Source of the DNA: Leuconostoc fallax KCTC 3537
GTDB taxonomy: Bacteria; Bacillota; Bacilli; Lactobacillales; Lactobacillaceae
Direction of reading: 5' to 3'
Assembly: GCF_000165675.1 (NCBI RefSeq)
Contig: NZ_AEIZ01000023.1
Coordinates: 21,457 to 85,456, forward strand
DNA: 64,000 nt
The notes below the pieces were generated by a model that ran no database searches, had not been told where the DNA came from, and was given only the letters and a program-made list of their open reading frames with translations. Positions 28,838-39,021 of the stretch are shown piece after piece. Made by a program: the position numbers and the translations under genes. How positions within the stretch are numbered: position 1 is the stretch's first letter; every line of letters starts with the position of its first letter.

Positions 28838-29696
28838 TTTTTAATTTAATGCCACCTTCGATTTGTTCAACTACTCTTAACTTAAGCAGTCTACCCAAAG
28901 CACGTTTAAATTGGCCCTTACTAAAGCCAAGCTGACGTTTAATCAAAACTGGATCACTCTTATCATTAAATGGCAATGAATGATTACTGCGTCTTTGTAG
29001 TTGCAACAACAAAAACTTGGCATCTTCATCCATTGTTTCATGCGCTAATGGCTTCAGTGATAAATTCAATGACCCATCATCACGTACAGCAATGACACGT
29101 GCGTTCACCACTTCACCAAGTCTTGGTTCATCATCACGTTGTGAGGGATGAATAAAGCCTAGATAATAGTCTTCAGTGACAACTAACGTCCCTGCTATTT
29201 TATTACGATACACAGTTGCTTTAACTGATTTATGATTCAAACCTTCTGGTGCGCGTCGAGAAACGGCGGCAATAATGTCTTGCTGTGCCAATTCACCCCA
29301 AAGGCGCCCCTTGCTGTCCTCTTTCAACGCCAATAGTAAGCGATCACCTTTTTGTGGCCATAAATTAGTCATTGTAGGTAAATCATCCATTGATATCACA
29401 ATGTCCTTATTGGGGATCCCGACATCAACAAATATACCCAAATCATGGCGACCAGCAACAACACTACCCCAGCCGTAAACGTCTTTTTGAGCGCGTGGCA
29501 TATTTTTAGTAATTTGTAATTTATGTTGGTTATTTTCATACGCAAATCCAGTGACAAAACCGCCCATTTTGAGCGGCTTCACTAATTCTGCTTTGTCAAT
29601 TTCATAGACGAATCCATCTAATTGTGCAAAGAAGAAATTATCATTCTCATCTGTAACATTTGCTTTAATAATAGTACCTAATTGTGGTTGTGTCAT
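28824..29696 (-). CDS. cvfB: CvfB family S1 RNA-binding protein
   Basis: 290 residues. Three S1-like domains fill about the first 210 residues (GRHDLGIFVDVGIPNKDIVI and LGFIHPSQRDDEPRLGEVVNA are typical), followed by a C-terminal winged helix (QLGFSKGQFKRALGRLLKL). CvfB proteins modulate RNA and virulence regulators in staphylococci; the role in lactic acid bacteria is not established. Gene order cvfB-xerD-ribT-scpA is shared with lactobacilli. Confidence 0.9.
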   Translation of the reverse strand: MTQPQLGTIIKANVTDENDNFFFAQLDGFVYEIDKAELVKPLKMGGFVTGFAYENNQHKLQITKNMPRAQKDVYGWGSVVAGRHDLGIFVDVGIPNKDIVISMDDLPTMTNLWPQKGDRLLLALKEDSKGRLWGELAQQDIIAAVSRRAPEGLNHKSVKATVYRNKIAGTLVVTEDYYLGFIHPSQRDDEPRLGEVVNARVIAVRDDGSLNLSLKPLAHETMDEDAKFLLLQLQRRSNHSLPFNDKSDPVLIKRQLGFSKGQFKRALGRLLKLRVVEQIEGGIKLKNDEQ

Positions 29697-29761
29697 ACGA
29701 TTTCCTTTTTGTATTCTGATACTATTCTATCATGTTAAAAGTTAACATAAACTATATTAAT

Positions 29762-29783
29762 AAAAAAACAGCCAAATGCTGTT
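29762..29783 (-). terminator. Terminator of amtB
   Basis: Stem AACAGC/GCTGTT, loop ATTTG, then T7 on the minus strand. It begins four bases after the amtB stop. Confidence 0.8.
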
Positions 29784-29786
29784 CTT

Positions 29787-30980
29787 TTATTGCAAAATAT
29801 CGTGCAACAAGATATCGTATCCCTTTTCTTCTTCCTCAGGCGTAAGGCGTAGAGGCGCTGCAATCATTTCCGTGATTTTAGCCAAAATAAAAGTACCAAG
29901 TGCCGCAAGTACCACAGTAAATAGTACCGCAATAATTTGTTTACCAAGCAATGCGATATTCCCGTTTAACAATCCTGCAACGCCGCCGATGCGTTGATCA
30001 GCGAATACACCAGTTAATAGCGCCCCAACAGTACCGCCAATACCATGAATACCAAAAGCATCCAATGTATCGTCATAGCCGAAACGATTTTTGACAAATG
30101 TAATACCAGCAAAACCAACAACACCACCGATTAACCCCATTACCACAGCTGCCCACGGTGAAACGAACCCAGCAGCGGGGGTGATAACCACTAATCCAGC
30201 AATACCACCACTTGTAATGCCCGCTAAAGTGATACGCTTACGCATTAAGTACTCAACCATTCCCCACATGAGCAACGCAGCTGCAGAAGCCAGCCATGTA
30301 TTCACTAACGCTAATACTGCAATGCCATTAGCTGCCAATGCTGAACCGGCATTAAAACCAAACCAACCAATCCATAACAAAGCGCCACCAATCAAAACGT
30401 AACTCGGTCGTACTGGTAAATGTTTATCTTGATGACGATGTCCAATCATCAAAGCAAGCACCAAACCAGTCACACCACTTGAAATGTGAACTACTGTACC
30501 ACCAGCAAAGTCAATCGCGCCAAGTTGTGCTAGCAAACCATTTCCCCATACCATATGTGCCAATGGTGCATAGATTACAATCAGCCATAACGTAATAAAT
30601 ACAATTAGCGCTTTAATACGTACACGACCAACAACTGAGCCAGTAATAATAGCGGCAGTAATTATTGGAAACATGCCTTGAAACAATGCAAATGCACCGT
30701 CCGGAATGGTTAAATCTTTTGTTGATTTAGAGAAAGACACATTATTAAAAAATAAATGGTCGAAGTTTCCCATGATATTTCCCTTACCACCAAAGGCAAT
30801 TGAATAACCGACTAAAAACCAAACAACTGTTGCAATACCAATGATGAGAACTGGTACGAACATTGTGTGGAATAAATTACGTTTTTCGCCTAAGCCACCG
30901 TAAAACAAAGCTAATCCTGGCGTCATAATCCATACCAATGCAGCAGAAATCAAAACCCATGCCAAATCACCACTGTTCAT
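29787..30980 (-). CDS. amtB: Ammonium transporter
   Basis: 397-residue Amt channel with 11 predicted membrane segments. WIMTPGLALFYGGL is the N-terminal signature. The two pore His residues are in VVHISSGVTGL (about 164) and DAFGIHGIGGTVG (about 310). The cytoplasmic tail is short. No glnK gene follows, so PII control is not evident locally. It is flanked by its own terminator and by that of the next gene, so it is monocistronic. Confidence 0.95.
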   Translation of the reverse strand: MNSGDLAWVLISAALVWIMTPGLALFYGGLGEKRNLFHTMFVPVLIIGIATVVWFLVGYSIAFGGKGNIMGNFDHLFFNNVSFSKSTKDLTIPDGAFALFQGMFPIITAAIITGSVVGRVRIKALIVFITLWLIVIYAPLAHMVWGNGLLAQLGAIDFAGGTVVHISSGVTGLVLALMIGHRHQDKHLPVRPSYVLIGGALLWIGWFGFNAGSALAANGIAVLALVNTWLASAAALLMWGMVEYLMRKRITLAGITSGGIAGLVVITPAAGFVSPWAAVVMGLIGGVVGFAGITFVKNRFGYDDTLDAFGIHGIGGTVGALLTGVFADQRIGGVAGLLNGNIALLGKQIIAVLFTVVLAALGTFILAKITEMIAAPLRLTPEEEEKGYDILLHDILQ

Positions 30981-31155
30981 ACTATATCTCCTCTTAATTC
31001 ATTCTATAAACAGTAGTTTACCATCTATACCAGTTGATGGAATATAAAGTGATAGCTTTTCTAACATTATCATTTTATCGCTATGATTGTTTTGGTATCA
31101 ATGCTATATTATTAATTTATTTAATTAAGTACTCTTATGAATGATATATACAAAT

Positions 31156-31182
31156 AAAAAATAACGCCTAAGCGTTATTTTC
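31156..31182 (-). terminator. Terminator of the 5-FTHF cyclo-ligase gene
   Basis: Stem AAAATAACGC/GCGTTATTTT with a 4-base loop. The stop codon of the reconstructed upstream gene lies inside the loop side of the stem. Confidence 0.8.
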
Positions 31183-31726
31183 TTTAGTTATCACATATTG
31201 TACAAATTGGTCATGCGATTCGGTTGGCACATGATCTACAAAAAAGTTCAGATGTCGCAATGGCGATCGTATGCCCCGTATATTGTGACAAGAAACGATC
31301 ATAGTATCCAGCCCCCTGACCCAAACGTGCACCACGTTGATCAAAGGCCAGGCCTGGTACAATAACGAGATCAATCGTATTAATTGCTACAGCATCGGCT
31401 TGTTCTGGCTCTGAAATAGCTAACTGGCCTTTTTTCAGCTTAGTATCCATTGTTAACGGTACAAAATGCATATTGTGATTCAAAATTTTGGGAACCACAA
31501 CGCTTTTATTGTCATACCAAGCCCGTGTAATAATGGCTTGTGTATTGACTTCCCAAGGTAAACTCAAGGTAACGGCAACTGTCTTTGCATTTTGCCAATA
31601 GTCGCTATGAAATAACTTTTCCTGCAACAAAGCTTCCTCTTGATGATGCTGTTGATGACCTACAACCGCTTTCATCTTTTGCTTTTGTATATCACGTAAT
31701 TGCGATTTATCCATTTTTTCTGACAT
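31168..31726 (-). CDS. 5-formyltetrahydrofolate cyclo-ligase (frame break)
   Basis: Converts 5-formyl-THF to 5,10-methenyl-THF with ATP. The main frame has TVAVTLSLPWEVNTQ, IDLVIVPGLAFDQRGARLGQ and GAGYYDRFL, the family core. The C-terminal piece FFVDHVPTESHDQFVQYVIT lies in another frame and must join near the A6 run at 31240-31245. Here a simple one-base gain does not fit; one base less, two more, or a gain slightly upstream would. It follows glyA, a sensible one-carbon pairing. Confidence 0.88.
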
Positions 31727-31744
31727 AATCACTTGCGTCGCAGA

Positions 31745-32976
31745 TTAATTAAATAAATGTGCCATTGCCAACTTTTCAGCTGACTTTTTAACCTGAGCAA
31801 GTACCGTAGCATCATCTGCATGGTGAATCGCTTCAGCAATCAAGCGCGCAACTTCACGTGCATCTTCTTCATTAAACCCACGCGTTGTAATAGCTGGTGT
31901 TCCAATACGAATACCTGAAGTAACAAATGGGCTAAGCTTTTCATTTGGCAAAGCTTCTTTGTTGGTCGTAATCGACACTGAATCAAGCAATTCTTGTGTC
32001 TGCTTACCGTTCAAACCTGTTTGTGTTAAGTCGAGATTGAACAAATGATTATCTGTACCACCAGTTACAACACGGATATCATCTGTCTTGTTAAATTCAT
32101 CAGCCATTGCTTGAGCATTACGAATCACTTGAGCAGCGTAATCCTTAAATGATGGCTGCAATGCTTCACCAAATGCAATAGCCTTTGCAGCAATAACGTG
32201 TTCTAATGGACCACCTTGAGATCCAGGGAAAATCGCTGAATTAATTTTTTAGCATATTTTTCTTGCGATAAAATAATACCACCACGTGGGCCACGTAATG
32301 TCTTATGCGTTGTAGATGTCACAACATCAGCAATGCCAACAGGATTTGGATGTAATCCTGCAGTAACCAATCCTGCGATATGTGCCATATCAACCATCAG
32401 ATAAGCGCCCACTTCATCAGCAATTTCACGGAACTTATTGAAATCAATAATACGTGAATAAGCAGATGCACCCGCCACAATCATCTTAGGTTGTACTTCT
32501 TTTGCTTGTTGTAAAATGGCATCATAGTCCAATAATTCGGTTTCAGGATCTAATCCATATGAAAATGATTCATACATTTTACCAGAAAAACTTACTTTAG
32601 CACCGTGGGTTAAATGACCACCGGCATCCAACCCCATGCCCAAAATTTTGTCACCAGGCTCTAGGAAAGCCATATAAACAGCAGCATTAGCTTGAGAACC
32701 AGAATGTGGTTGAACATTGACATACTCTGCACCGAATAACTCCTGCAAACGCTCCATAGCAGTCTGTTCAATGACATCGACATACTCAGTTCCACCATAA
32801 TAACGCTTATAGGGATAACCCTCAGCGTATTTATTAGTAAGTCTAGATCCTTGCGCTGCTCGCACAGCCTGAGATGCGAAATTCTCTGAAGCAATAAGTT
32901 CAATTGTTCGATTTTGACGTGCTGACTCTTGTTGAATAGCACTCCAAACAATAGCATCTTGTTCCTGATATGACAT
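31745..32976 (-). CDS. glyA: Serine hydroxymethyltransferase (frame break)
   Basis: PLP enzyme interconverting serine and glycine with THF. Motifs: [28 protein letters not shown] and the PLP-Lys box [14 protein letters not shown]. The T6 run at 32245-32250 lacks one base. With it the frame reads [20 protein letters not shown] and continues to the C-terminal piece ([20 protein letters not shown] region). About 411 residues, normal length. Essential in most bacteria, so the break is very likely an assembly error. Confidence 0.95.
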
Positions 32977-33024
32977 GTAGCTTTCTCCTTATATTACCAA
33001 AATAGGTTATGTTAATATTTTACC

Positions 33025-34489
33025 CTATTTTAGCTTTAAAGTTACACCTAATGTTTGTAAAATTTCCGAAGAATCAATAATTTTATCGTGTAATATTGGT
33101 TTTTGAATAAATCACGGACTTGGTTCGGTATTTTCGTATGTGTTATCGTGGATAATTGGGTTAATCCTGCCTCTCCTAGAGCCACTTCCTCACCTAATGC
33201 CTGCATCACTGTTTGAGGGAACTTATAGGGGCTAGCCGTCGCTGCCAATAAGGTTGGCATTTGACCATCAAGCTGTTCAAATGCATGGTAGCCAACTGCC
33301 GTATGTGGGTCTAGCAAATAACGAGATGCCTTGAAAACTTGGCTGATTGTTTTATCAACTTCTGTATCCGTTGCATCATAAGCTAAGAACTGACTAAGCT
33401 GTTCACGCGTTGTTGCTGTTAGCTCATAGTAGCCTTTTTGTGTTAGATCACTCATATAATTTTGAATTTCTTGCGCATTACGACCGCTCGCAAAGTATAG
33501 CAAACGCTCTAAATTACTTGAAACCAAAATATCCATTGCTGGTGAGTGTGTGACTTTAAATTGGCGATTTTTATTGTAAACACCAGTATTGAAAAAATCA
33601 GTCAAAACATTATTCTCATTAGATGCAACGACAAACTGGGCAACTGGTAAACCAATTTGTTGCGCATAAAATGCAGCCAGCACATTACCAAAGTTACCGG
33701 TTGGCACAACAATTTTTATCTCATCACCGGCATGAAGTTGTTGTTGTTTAACAAGTTGCGCATAAGCGTAAATATAATAGACAATTTGCGGGATTAATCG
33801 ACCAATATTGATTGAATTAGCTGAAGAAAACTGCAATTGATTACCTGATAACAGGGTCATTAATTCTTGATTACCCAGTGCGGCCTTTACTGCTTGTTGC
33901 GCATCATCGAAGTTACCCGTAATGGCAATAACATGCGCATTTTTTGCCTGTTCACTGACCATTTGTTGCCGCTGTATATCACTAACACCAACCTTTGGAT
34001 AAAAGACAATGATTTCAGTTTGATCCACATCCCCAAAACCGCTCATTGCTGCTGTACCAGTATCTCCTGATGTAGCTGCCAGAATCACGAGTTTATTTTT
34101 TAATTGTTGTTTTTTAGCTGCCATTGTTAATAAATGTGGCAACGCTTGTAAGGCAATATCCTTGAACGCTAATGTTGGCCCATGAAACAATTCTAAATAA
34201 TGCAAATGCTTTTCGCTATGGATAGGCACAATGTCTTGATTATCCCATTGCTGGCCATAGGCTGCCTGAACGACTTCTTGGATTTCTTGATTCGAAAAAT
34301 CATCAAAAAAGCACCAAAAATGCGTGTCGCAATTTGTTGATAGGATTGCTGAGCTAATATCTGCCAATCTAGATCAACATTGGGCCATTTCTCAGGAACA
34401 TATAATCCGCCATCTGGTGCCATTCCATTGATTATAGCTTGACTGGCACTGACAGATGGACTTTTACCACGTGTCGAAATATAATTCAT
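33025..34489 (-). CDS. thrC: Threonine synthase (two frame breaks)
   Basis: Converts phosphohomoserine to threonine. Starts MNYISTRGKSPSVSASQAII behind AAGGA. The run at 34305-34310 needs one more base to give RIFGAFFDDFSNQEIQEVV. The PLP Lys is in HGPTLAFKDIALQ. A second missing base at 33100-33104 gives the ending DLFKKPILHDKIIDSSEILQ and a stop at 33025. About 488 residues, the long fungal/Lactobacillus type. It is divergent from hom-thrB, so the threonine genes share one control region. Confidence 0.94.
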
Positions 34490-34632
34490 TATTAGAATTC
34501 CTTTTAATTTTATTATAATTTAAGTATACATGATTTCATTTTTTAGACAAAAATGATAAAATTAATAGATAAATCAAAGTAAGACAAGGAGAGTAGTTGT
34601 TCTATATCAATTAGAGCATTACGTAAATATAT
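34490..34632. promoter_or_regulatory. Divergent thrC/hom control region
   Basis: 143 AT-rich bases between the two start codons. A strong AAGGAGAG ribosome site at about 34586-34593 is about 40 bases before the hom ATG and instead precedes a tiny frame, TTG TTC TAT ATC AAT TAG (34597-34614). No T-box or threonine-rich leader was seen. Confidence 0.5.
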
Positions 34633-35913
34633 ATGTCAGAAATCGGAATTGGTCTTTTCGGCCTTGGAACTGTAGGCACAGGTGTTGTCAAAATATTGCA
34701 AGAAAATGCAGAACAAATTGCTAAACGTACCGGAACGAAAATGGTTGTGAAGCATGCTGTCGTTCATAATGTGAATAAAACAAGATCTGGTATTATCAAC
34801 ACCTTCCCAATTACCGATAATCCAAAAGATATATTAGAAAATGATAGCATCGAAATTGTCGTTGAAGTTATGGGTTCCATAGATGCAGCGCGCGACATTA
34901 TTAAACGCGCGTTAAATGCTAAAAAACATGTTGTAACGGCTAATAAAGATTTAATTGCCATTCATGGTCAAGAATTAGTCCGTATTGCGCATGATAACGG
35001 TGTTGACCTATATTATGAAGCAGCTGTTGCTGGTGGTATTCCTATCTTACGCACGCTAACAAGTAGCTTTACCGCTGACGAAATATCTCGTGTTGCTGGT
35101 ATTATTAACGGTACAAGTAACTTTATTTTAACGCAAATGGCTGTCAACCACCTTTCATATGCACAAGCATTACAACTTGCCCAAGATAAAGGATTTGCTG
35201 AAGCAGATCCAACTAATGATGTTGAGGGCTTTGATGCGGCGTATAAACTGATTATTCTATCTAACTTCGCGTTCGGTGTACAACCCGTTCTAGGAGATGT
35301 CAATATCAAAGGTATTAGTGATTTAACGGACACCGATATTCAAGATGCACACCAATTAGGCTTTGCTATTAAATTATTAGGTGTTGCTGAACGCGTTGAT
35401 AACGCCATCAGCATTGAAGTCGCACCACATTTGGTACCGCTAGATCATCCTTTAGCTACTGTACACAATGAAAATAACGCCGTTTTGGTAAATGGTGAAT
35501 CTGTTGGTGAAATCATCTTATATGGACCTGGTGCCGGCGAACTACCAACAGCTAATTCCGTTTTGAGTGATTTAACTAACGTCGCAACCGATTTAGCCCT
35601 CAATACTTCCGGACGCCCATTTAATTCATTTAATCAAGATTTACCTTTAGCCAAACCATCTCAAAGAAAAGCACGCCGTTTTATTGTCATTGAAGTAAAG
35701 GATACACCAGGGGCTATGTACTCAGTGACCGGTATATTTGCCAGTGCACAGATTAGTTTTACAGATTTGAAACAATCCCCAGCTGTGAATGGTATTGCAC
35801 GTCTTATTGCCATTACCCATCCTGCGAGTGATGCACAACTCAATGTCATCAAAACAACGCTTAAAAATGCTGACGGGATTAATCTGCGTTCGGAGTACAA
35901 AATATTCTCATGA
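34633..35913 (+). CDS. hom: Homoserine dehydrogenase
   Basis: Reduces aspartate semialdehyde to homoserine. 426 residues. N-terminal NAD(P) motif GLFGLGTVGTGVVKIL, catalytic region AAVAGGIPILRTL and GTSNFILTQM, and a C-terminal ACT domain from about residue 350 (VIEVKDTPGAMYSVTGIFA) for feedback by threonine. There is no ribosome site at the usual distance from the ATG. Its stop overlaps thrB by 4 bases. Confidence 0.96.
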   Translation: MSEIGIGLFGLGTVGTGVVKILQENAEQIAKRTGTKMVVKHAVVHNVNKTRSGIINTFPITDNPKDILENDSIEIVVEVMGSIDAARDIIKRALNAKKHVVTANKDLIAIHGQELVRIAHDNGVDLYYEAAVAGGIPILRTLTSSFTADEISRVAGIINGTSNFILTQMAVNHLSYAQALQLAQDKGFAEADPTNDVEGFDAAYKLIILSNFAFGVQPVLGDVNIKGISDLTDTDIQDAHQLGFAIKLLGVAERVDNAISIEVAPHLVPLDHPLATVHNENNAVLVNGESVGEIILYGPGAGELPTANSVLSDLTNVATDLALNTSGRPFNSFNQDLPLAKPSQRKARRFIVIEVKDTPGAMYSVTGIFASAQISFTDLKQSPAVNGIARLIAITHPASDAQLNVIKTTLKNADGINLRSEYKIFS

Positions 35914-36788
35914 CTATACGTATTAAAGTTCCAGCAACAACGGCCAATATCGGCCCGGGTTTTGATTCATTAGGTGTCGCTGTTAATCTATATCTCACAT
36001 TAGATATTATAAAGCCAGCAAATACATGGTACGTTCACCATGATTATGGTGATACTATCCCCCACAATGAGCAAAACTTCATTGTCAAAACTGCGTTAAA
36101 AATATGCGCATCACTACCCCCACATGAAATTAAAGTAACCTCTGATATTCCATTGGCTCGTGGTCTTGGTTCTTCTTCATCAGCACTGTTAGCTGGTATT
36201 GCTCTAGCCAACGTTTTAGGACAATTAAATCTAACATCCCAGCATATATTAGAAAAAGCAACACAATTAGAGGGTCATCCTGATAATGTTGCCCCTGCTT
36301 TATTAGGTGGTGCAGTTGCAGCTTATTATGATAACAGTACCGTGTATCATGCCTCATTTGATATTGATCACAGCTTACGATTCGTTACTTTTATACCACA
36401 CTATGAAATGTTAACCGAAACAGCTAGAGCCGCTTTACCTGCGTCACTCTCATTTCAAAATAGTGTGCAAGCTAGTGCAATCGCCAACACTTTAGTTGCA
36501 GCATTAACTCATCATGATTTAAATACTGCCGGTCGGCTTATGGAGCTAGATCAATTCCATGAAGTATATCGACAGTCCATGGTGCCACATCTTCAGGAAA
36601 TCCGACAAGTAGCGCACCAATTAGCGATTCATGGTACGTTCTTGTCTGGTGCAGGGCCAACTACTATTACTGTGACCACAGCAGACAAAGTGGCACCCTT
36701 AATCCAAGCTATCAATCAATTAAATTTATCAGGTGACATCCACGTCTTACAAATCGATCCGTTAGGATTACAAATTACTGGAGAATAA
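35910..36788 (+). CDS. thrB: Homoserine kinase
   Basis: GHMP-family kinase making phosphohomoserine for ThrC. 292 residues. The ATP loop is ARGLGSSSSALLAGIALA near residue 87, with ANIGPGFDSLGVAVNLYL at the N-terminus and SGAGPTTITV near the C-terminus. It overlaps hom in an ATGA and is followed after 5 bases by the aspartate kinase gene: a tight three-gene operon. Confidence 0.96.
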   Translation: MTIRIKVPATTANIGPGFDSLGVAVNLYLTLDIIKPANTWYVHHDYGDTIPHNEQNFIVKTALKICASLPPHEIKVTSDIPLARGLGSSSSALLAGIALANVLGQLNLTSQHILEKATQLEGHPDNVAPALLGGAVAAYYDNSTVYHASFDIDHSLRFVTFIPHYEMLTETARAALPASLSFQNSVQASAIANTLVAALTHHDLNTAGRLMELDQFHEVYRQSMVPHLQEIRQVAHQLAIHGTFLSGAGPTTITVTTADKVAPLIQAINQLNLSGDIHVLQIDPLGLQITGE

Positions 36789-36793
36789 TAAAA

Positions 36794-38152
36794 ATGAAAG
36801 TTGTTAAATTTGGCGGTACCTCTCTTGCTGATGGTACCCAATTAAAGCGTGTTTTTGATATTATCAACTCAGATGTTGATCGAAAAGTTGTTGTTGTATC
36901 AGCGCCTGGGAAGCGATTTCAAGATGATATTAAAGTCACTGACTTATTATTACAGTATGCGCAAGCCACAATTGATGATACTGATACAAAGGAAATCATT
37001 CAAGAAATTAAACAGCGCTATCATGCTATCGCAGATTATTTTCAAATGCCACATGAGCATCTAACCCAAATAGATGCTCAAATTGATCATTTGTCTCAAA
37101 AGCACTATCGCTCATTTGATTACCTTAAAGCAGCATTTGCAGCCCACGGTGAATATTTAAACGCTCAATTAATCGCCAAAGTGTTCACACATTTGGGGAT
37201 GCCGGCTAAATTTATTGATCCTAAGGACGCTGGTTTACTTGTTAATGATCGACCTTTGTCCGCAAGCCTAGAATCAAGCAGTTATCAAAAAATTGCACAA
37301 TTGGATTTAAGCACTAGTGAACGATTGATTATCCCGGGTTTCTTTGGGTATACTGCTCGTGGCGATATTGCAACATTTTCTCGTGGCGGATCAGATATTA
37401 CAGGTGCCATTATGGCACGTGGCTTAAATGCAGATTTGTATGAAAACTTCACAGATGTTAGTGCTATTTACGCTGTTAATCCTAACATCATTTCCAATCC
37501 TCTACCGATTCATCATATGTCGTATGATGAAATGCGAGAATTATCTTATGCTGGATTTGCAGTATTCCATGACGAAGCTATTATTCCAGCCATTCAGGGT
37601 GGAATTCACATCAATATTAAAAATACCAATGCGCCTGACGAACCTGGTACTTTCATCGTGCCACCGACTGAAGTACGTCATACCAAAGCCGTAACCGGGA
37701 TTGCAAGTTCTAACAGGTTTGCAGCATTATACTTACATCGTTACCTCTTGAACCGAGAAGTCGGCTTCACACTTAAAATATTAGAAATTCTAAAGCGTCA
37801 TAACGTATCTTATGAACATATGCCATCAGGTATTGATGATTTAACCATTATTTTTGATAAATCGCTATTAGTTCAAGAACAAATTGATGGTATGATTGCT
37901 GATATTACTGAAGAAATCAAACCAGATACATTGAAATGGCTGCCCAATTACAGCATCATTATGATTGTTGGCGAAGGTATGCGTAATCGTGTTGGTGCCC
38001 TAACTGAAATTGTATCCCCACTAAGTAAACAAGGCATTAGTTTACAGATGGTTAACCAAGGTGCTAGTGAAATTTCAATTATGCTAGGTATTCAACCTGA
38101 TTTGTCAGATAAAGCTGTTTCGGCAATATATAATCAAGTATTTACTGATTAA
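36794..38152 (+). CDS. Aspartate kinase
   Basis: First step of the aspartate family pathway. 452 residues. N-terminal VKFGGTSLADG, then FSRGGSDITGAIMARGL (substrate site) near residue 197, and two ACT repeats at the C-terminus (IIMIVGEGMRNRVGALTEIV). Being in the hom-thrB operon it is probably the threonine-responsive isozyme, but effector specificity cannot be read from the sequence. A strong terminator follows. Confidence 0.95.
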   Translation: MKVVKFGGTSLADGTQLKRVFDIINSDVDRKVVVVSAPGKRFQDDIKVTDLLLQYAQATIDDTDTKEIIQEIKQRYHAIADYFQMPHEHLTQIDAQIDHLSQKHYRSFDYLKAAFAAHGEYLNAQLIAKVFTHLGMPAKFIDPKDAGLLVNDRPLSASLESSSYQKIAQLDLSTSERLIIPGFFGYTARGDIATFSRGGSDITGAIMARGLNADLYENFTDVSAIYAVNPNIISNPLPIHHMSYDEMRELSYAGFAVFHDEAIIPAIQGGIHINIKNTNAPDEPGTFIVPPTEVRHTKAVTGIASSNRFAALYLHRYLLNREVGFTLKILEILKRHNVSYEHMPSGIDDLTIIFDKSLLVQEQIDGMIADITEEIKPDTLKWLPNYSIIMIVGEGMRNRVGALTEIVSPLSKQGISLQMVNQGASEISIMLGIQPDLSDKAVSAIYNQVFTD

Positions 38153-38162
38153 ACAATTTATC

Positions 38163-38196
38163 AAAAAAGTACGCACAGTAAGTGGCGTACTTTTTT
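38163..38196 (+). terminator. Terminator of hom-thrB-aspartate kinase
   Basis: 12-base perfect stem AAAAAAGTACGC with a 10-base loop and T6, starting 11 bases after the stop. Confidence 0.92.
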
Positions 38197-38213
38197 ATTT
38201 CTCGATTTTAATG

Positions 38214-38265
38214 ATAAAAAACGCCACTCTCTAAAGAGTGGCGGGTAGGTAGATAGATACTACCC
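38214..38265 (-). terminator. Terminator of the aro operon
   Basis: Minus strand: stem CGCCACTCT/AGAGTGGCG followed by T6 (38214-38243). A second hairpin, GGGTAG/CTACCC (38243-38265), lies just before it. It is about 50 bases past the aroD stop. Confidence 0.85.
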
Positions 38266-38316
38266 AGTTGGTCAATAATAGTTTAACATATTATTTTAAA
38301 ATAAGCTATATCTAAA

Positions 38317-39021
38317 TTACCATTGCGCTAATAAATCAGTAATTATTAGCTGTCCTGGTGCACTCCCTGTCGTCTGAGACGTCGTCGCAAAAGTTAATTC
38401 AGAACCGTATTGGTAACCAATAATCCGTGATTTTTTGCCTAAATCACCCATGCTCATGGTAATTAATGGTTGCGTCAGTACTTTATGACATTTCGCAGTC
38501 ACGTTCAATAACCTTTCGACATCTGCTAATTGCTTAGGCATCATTGCGACTTTGACAACATCGGGATGATAGTCACTCATATTTTTGATTAGAGACACCA
38601 ATTCGTTTTCATCTGGCGTTTGCGTAAAGTTATGGAGTGATAAAATAGACATCACCCTTCGGTCACGTGCTAACGCTAGCAACTGATGGACAACCTCTGC
38701 ACCTTGATTAACTTCAATATCAATTAAATCAGGTAAGACGTCACAAGCTAAGATATCATGTACTACTTGCTCATAAATTTGTTGTCCCTCACCACCTTCT
38801 TGTTTGGAACGATAAGTTAGCAATACCTTTTTATGTGATTTTAATTGCTTTAACACATCACGATATTGGATTTTATCTGGCAAGGTCATTTCTAAATCCA
38901 AACGCCATTCAACAATATCAGCTGCTGAGCTTAAAATTTCTGTCAAAGCCATTTGCGTTGTGAACGGCACCGCAATAAGCGCCGGATGCGTTAAATTTAA
39001 CTTTAATTGGTCTTTAAGCAA
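38317..39021 (-). CDS. aroD: 3-dehydroquinate dehydratase, type I
   Basis: Third step of the shikimate pathway, by the class I Schiff-base mechanism. 234 residues from a TTG at 39021 after GGTGG; the longer frame upstream lies within the neighbouring gene. Catalytic His is in ILSLHNFTQTP and the Schiff-base Lys in VVKVAMMPK. VEWRLDLE near the N-terminus is also conserved. It overlaps the preceding pheA-like gene by 8 bases. Last gene of the aro operon. Confidence 0.94.
   Translation of the reverse strand: MLKDQLKLNLTHPALIAVPFTTQMALTEILSSAADIVEWRLDLEMTLPDKIQYRDVLKQLKSHKKVLLTYRSKQEGGEGQQIYEQVVHDILACDVLPDLIDIEVNQGAEVVHQLLALARDRRVMSILSLHNFTQTPDENELVSLIKNMSDYHPDVVKVAMMPKQLADVERLLNVTAKCHKVLTQPLITMSMGDLGKKSRIIGYQYGSELTFATTSQTTGSAPGQLIITDLLAQW

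Noticed and set aside
38214..38265. Tandem hairpins as a T-box or riboswitch
   Set aside because: They lie downstream of the aro operon and of the hom operon, not before a gene, and have a plain terminator form.
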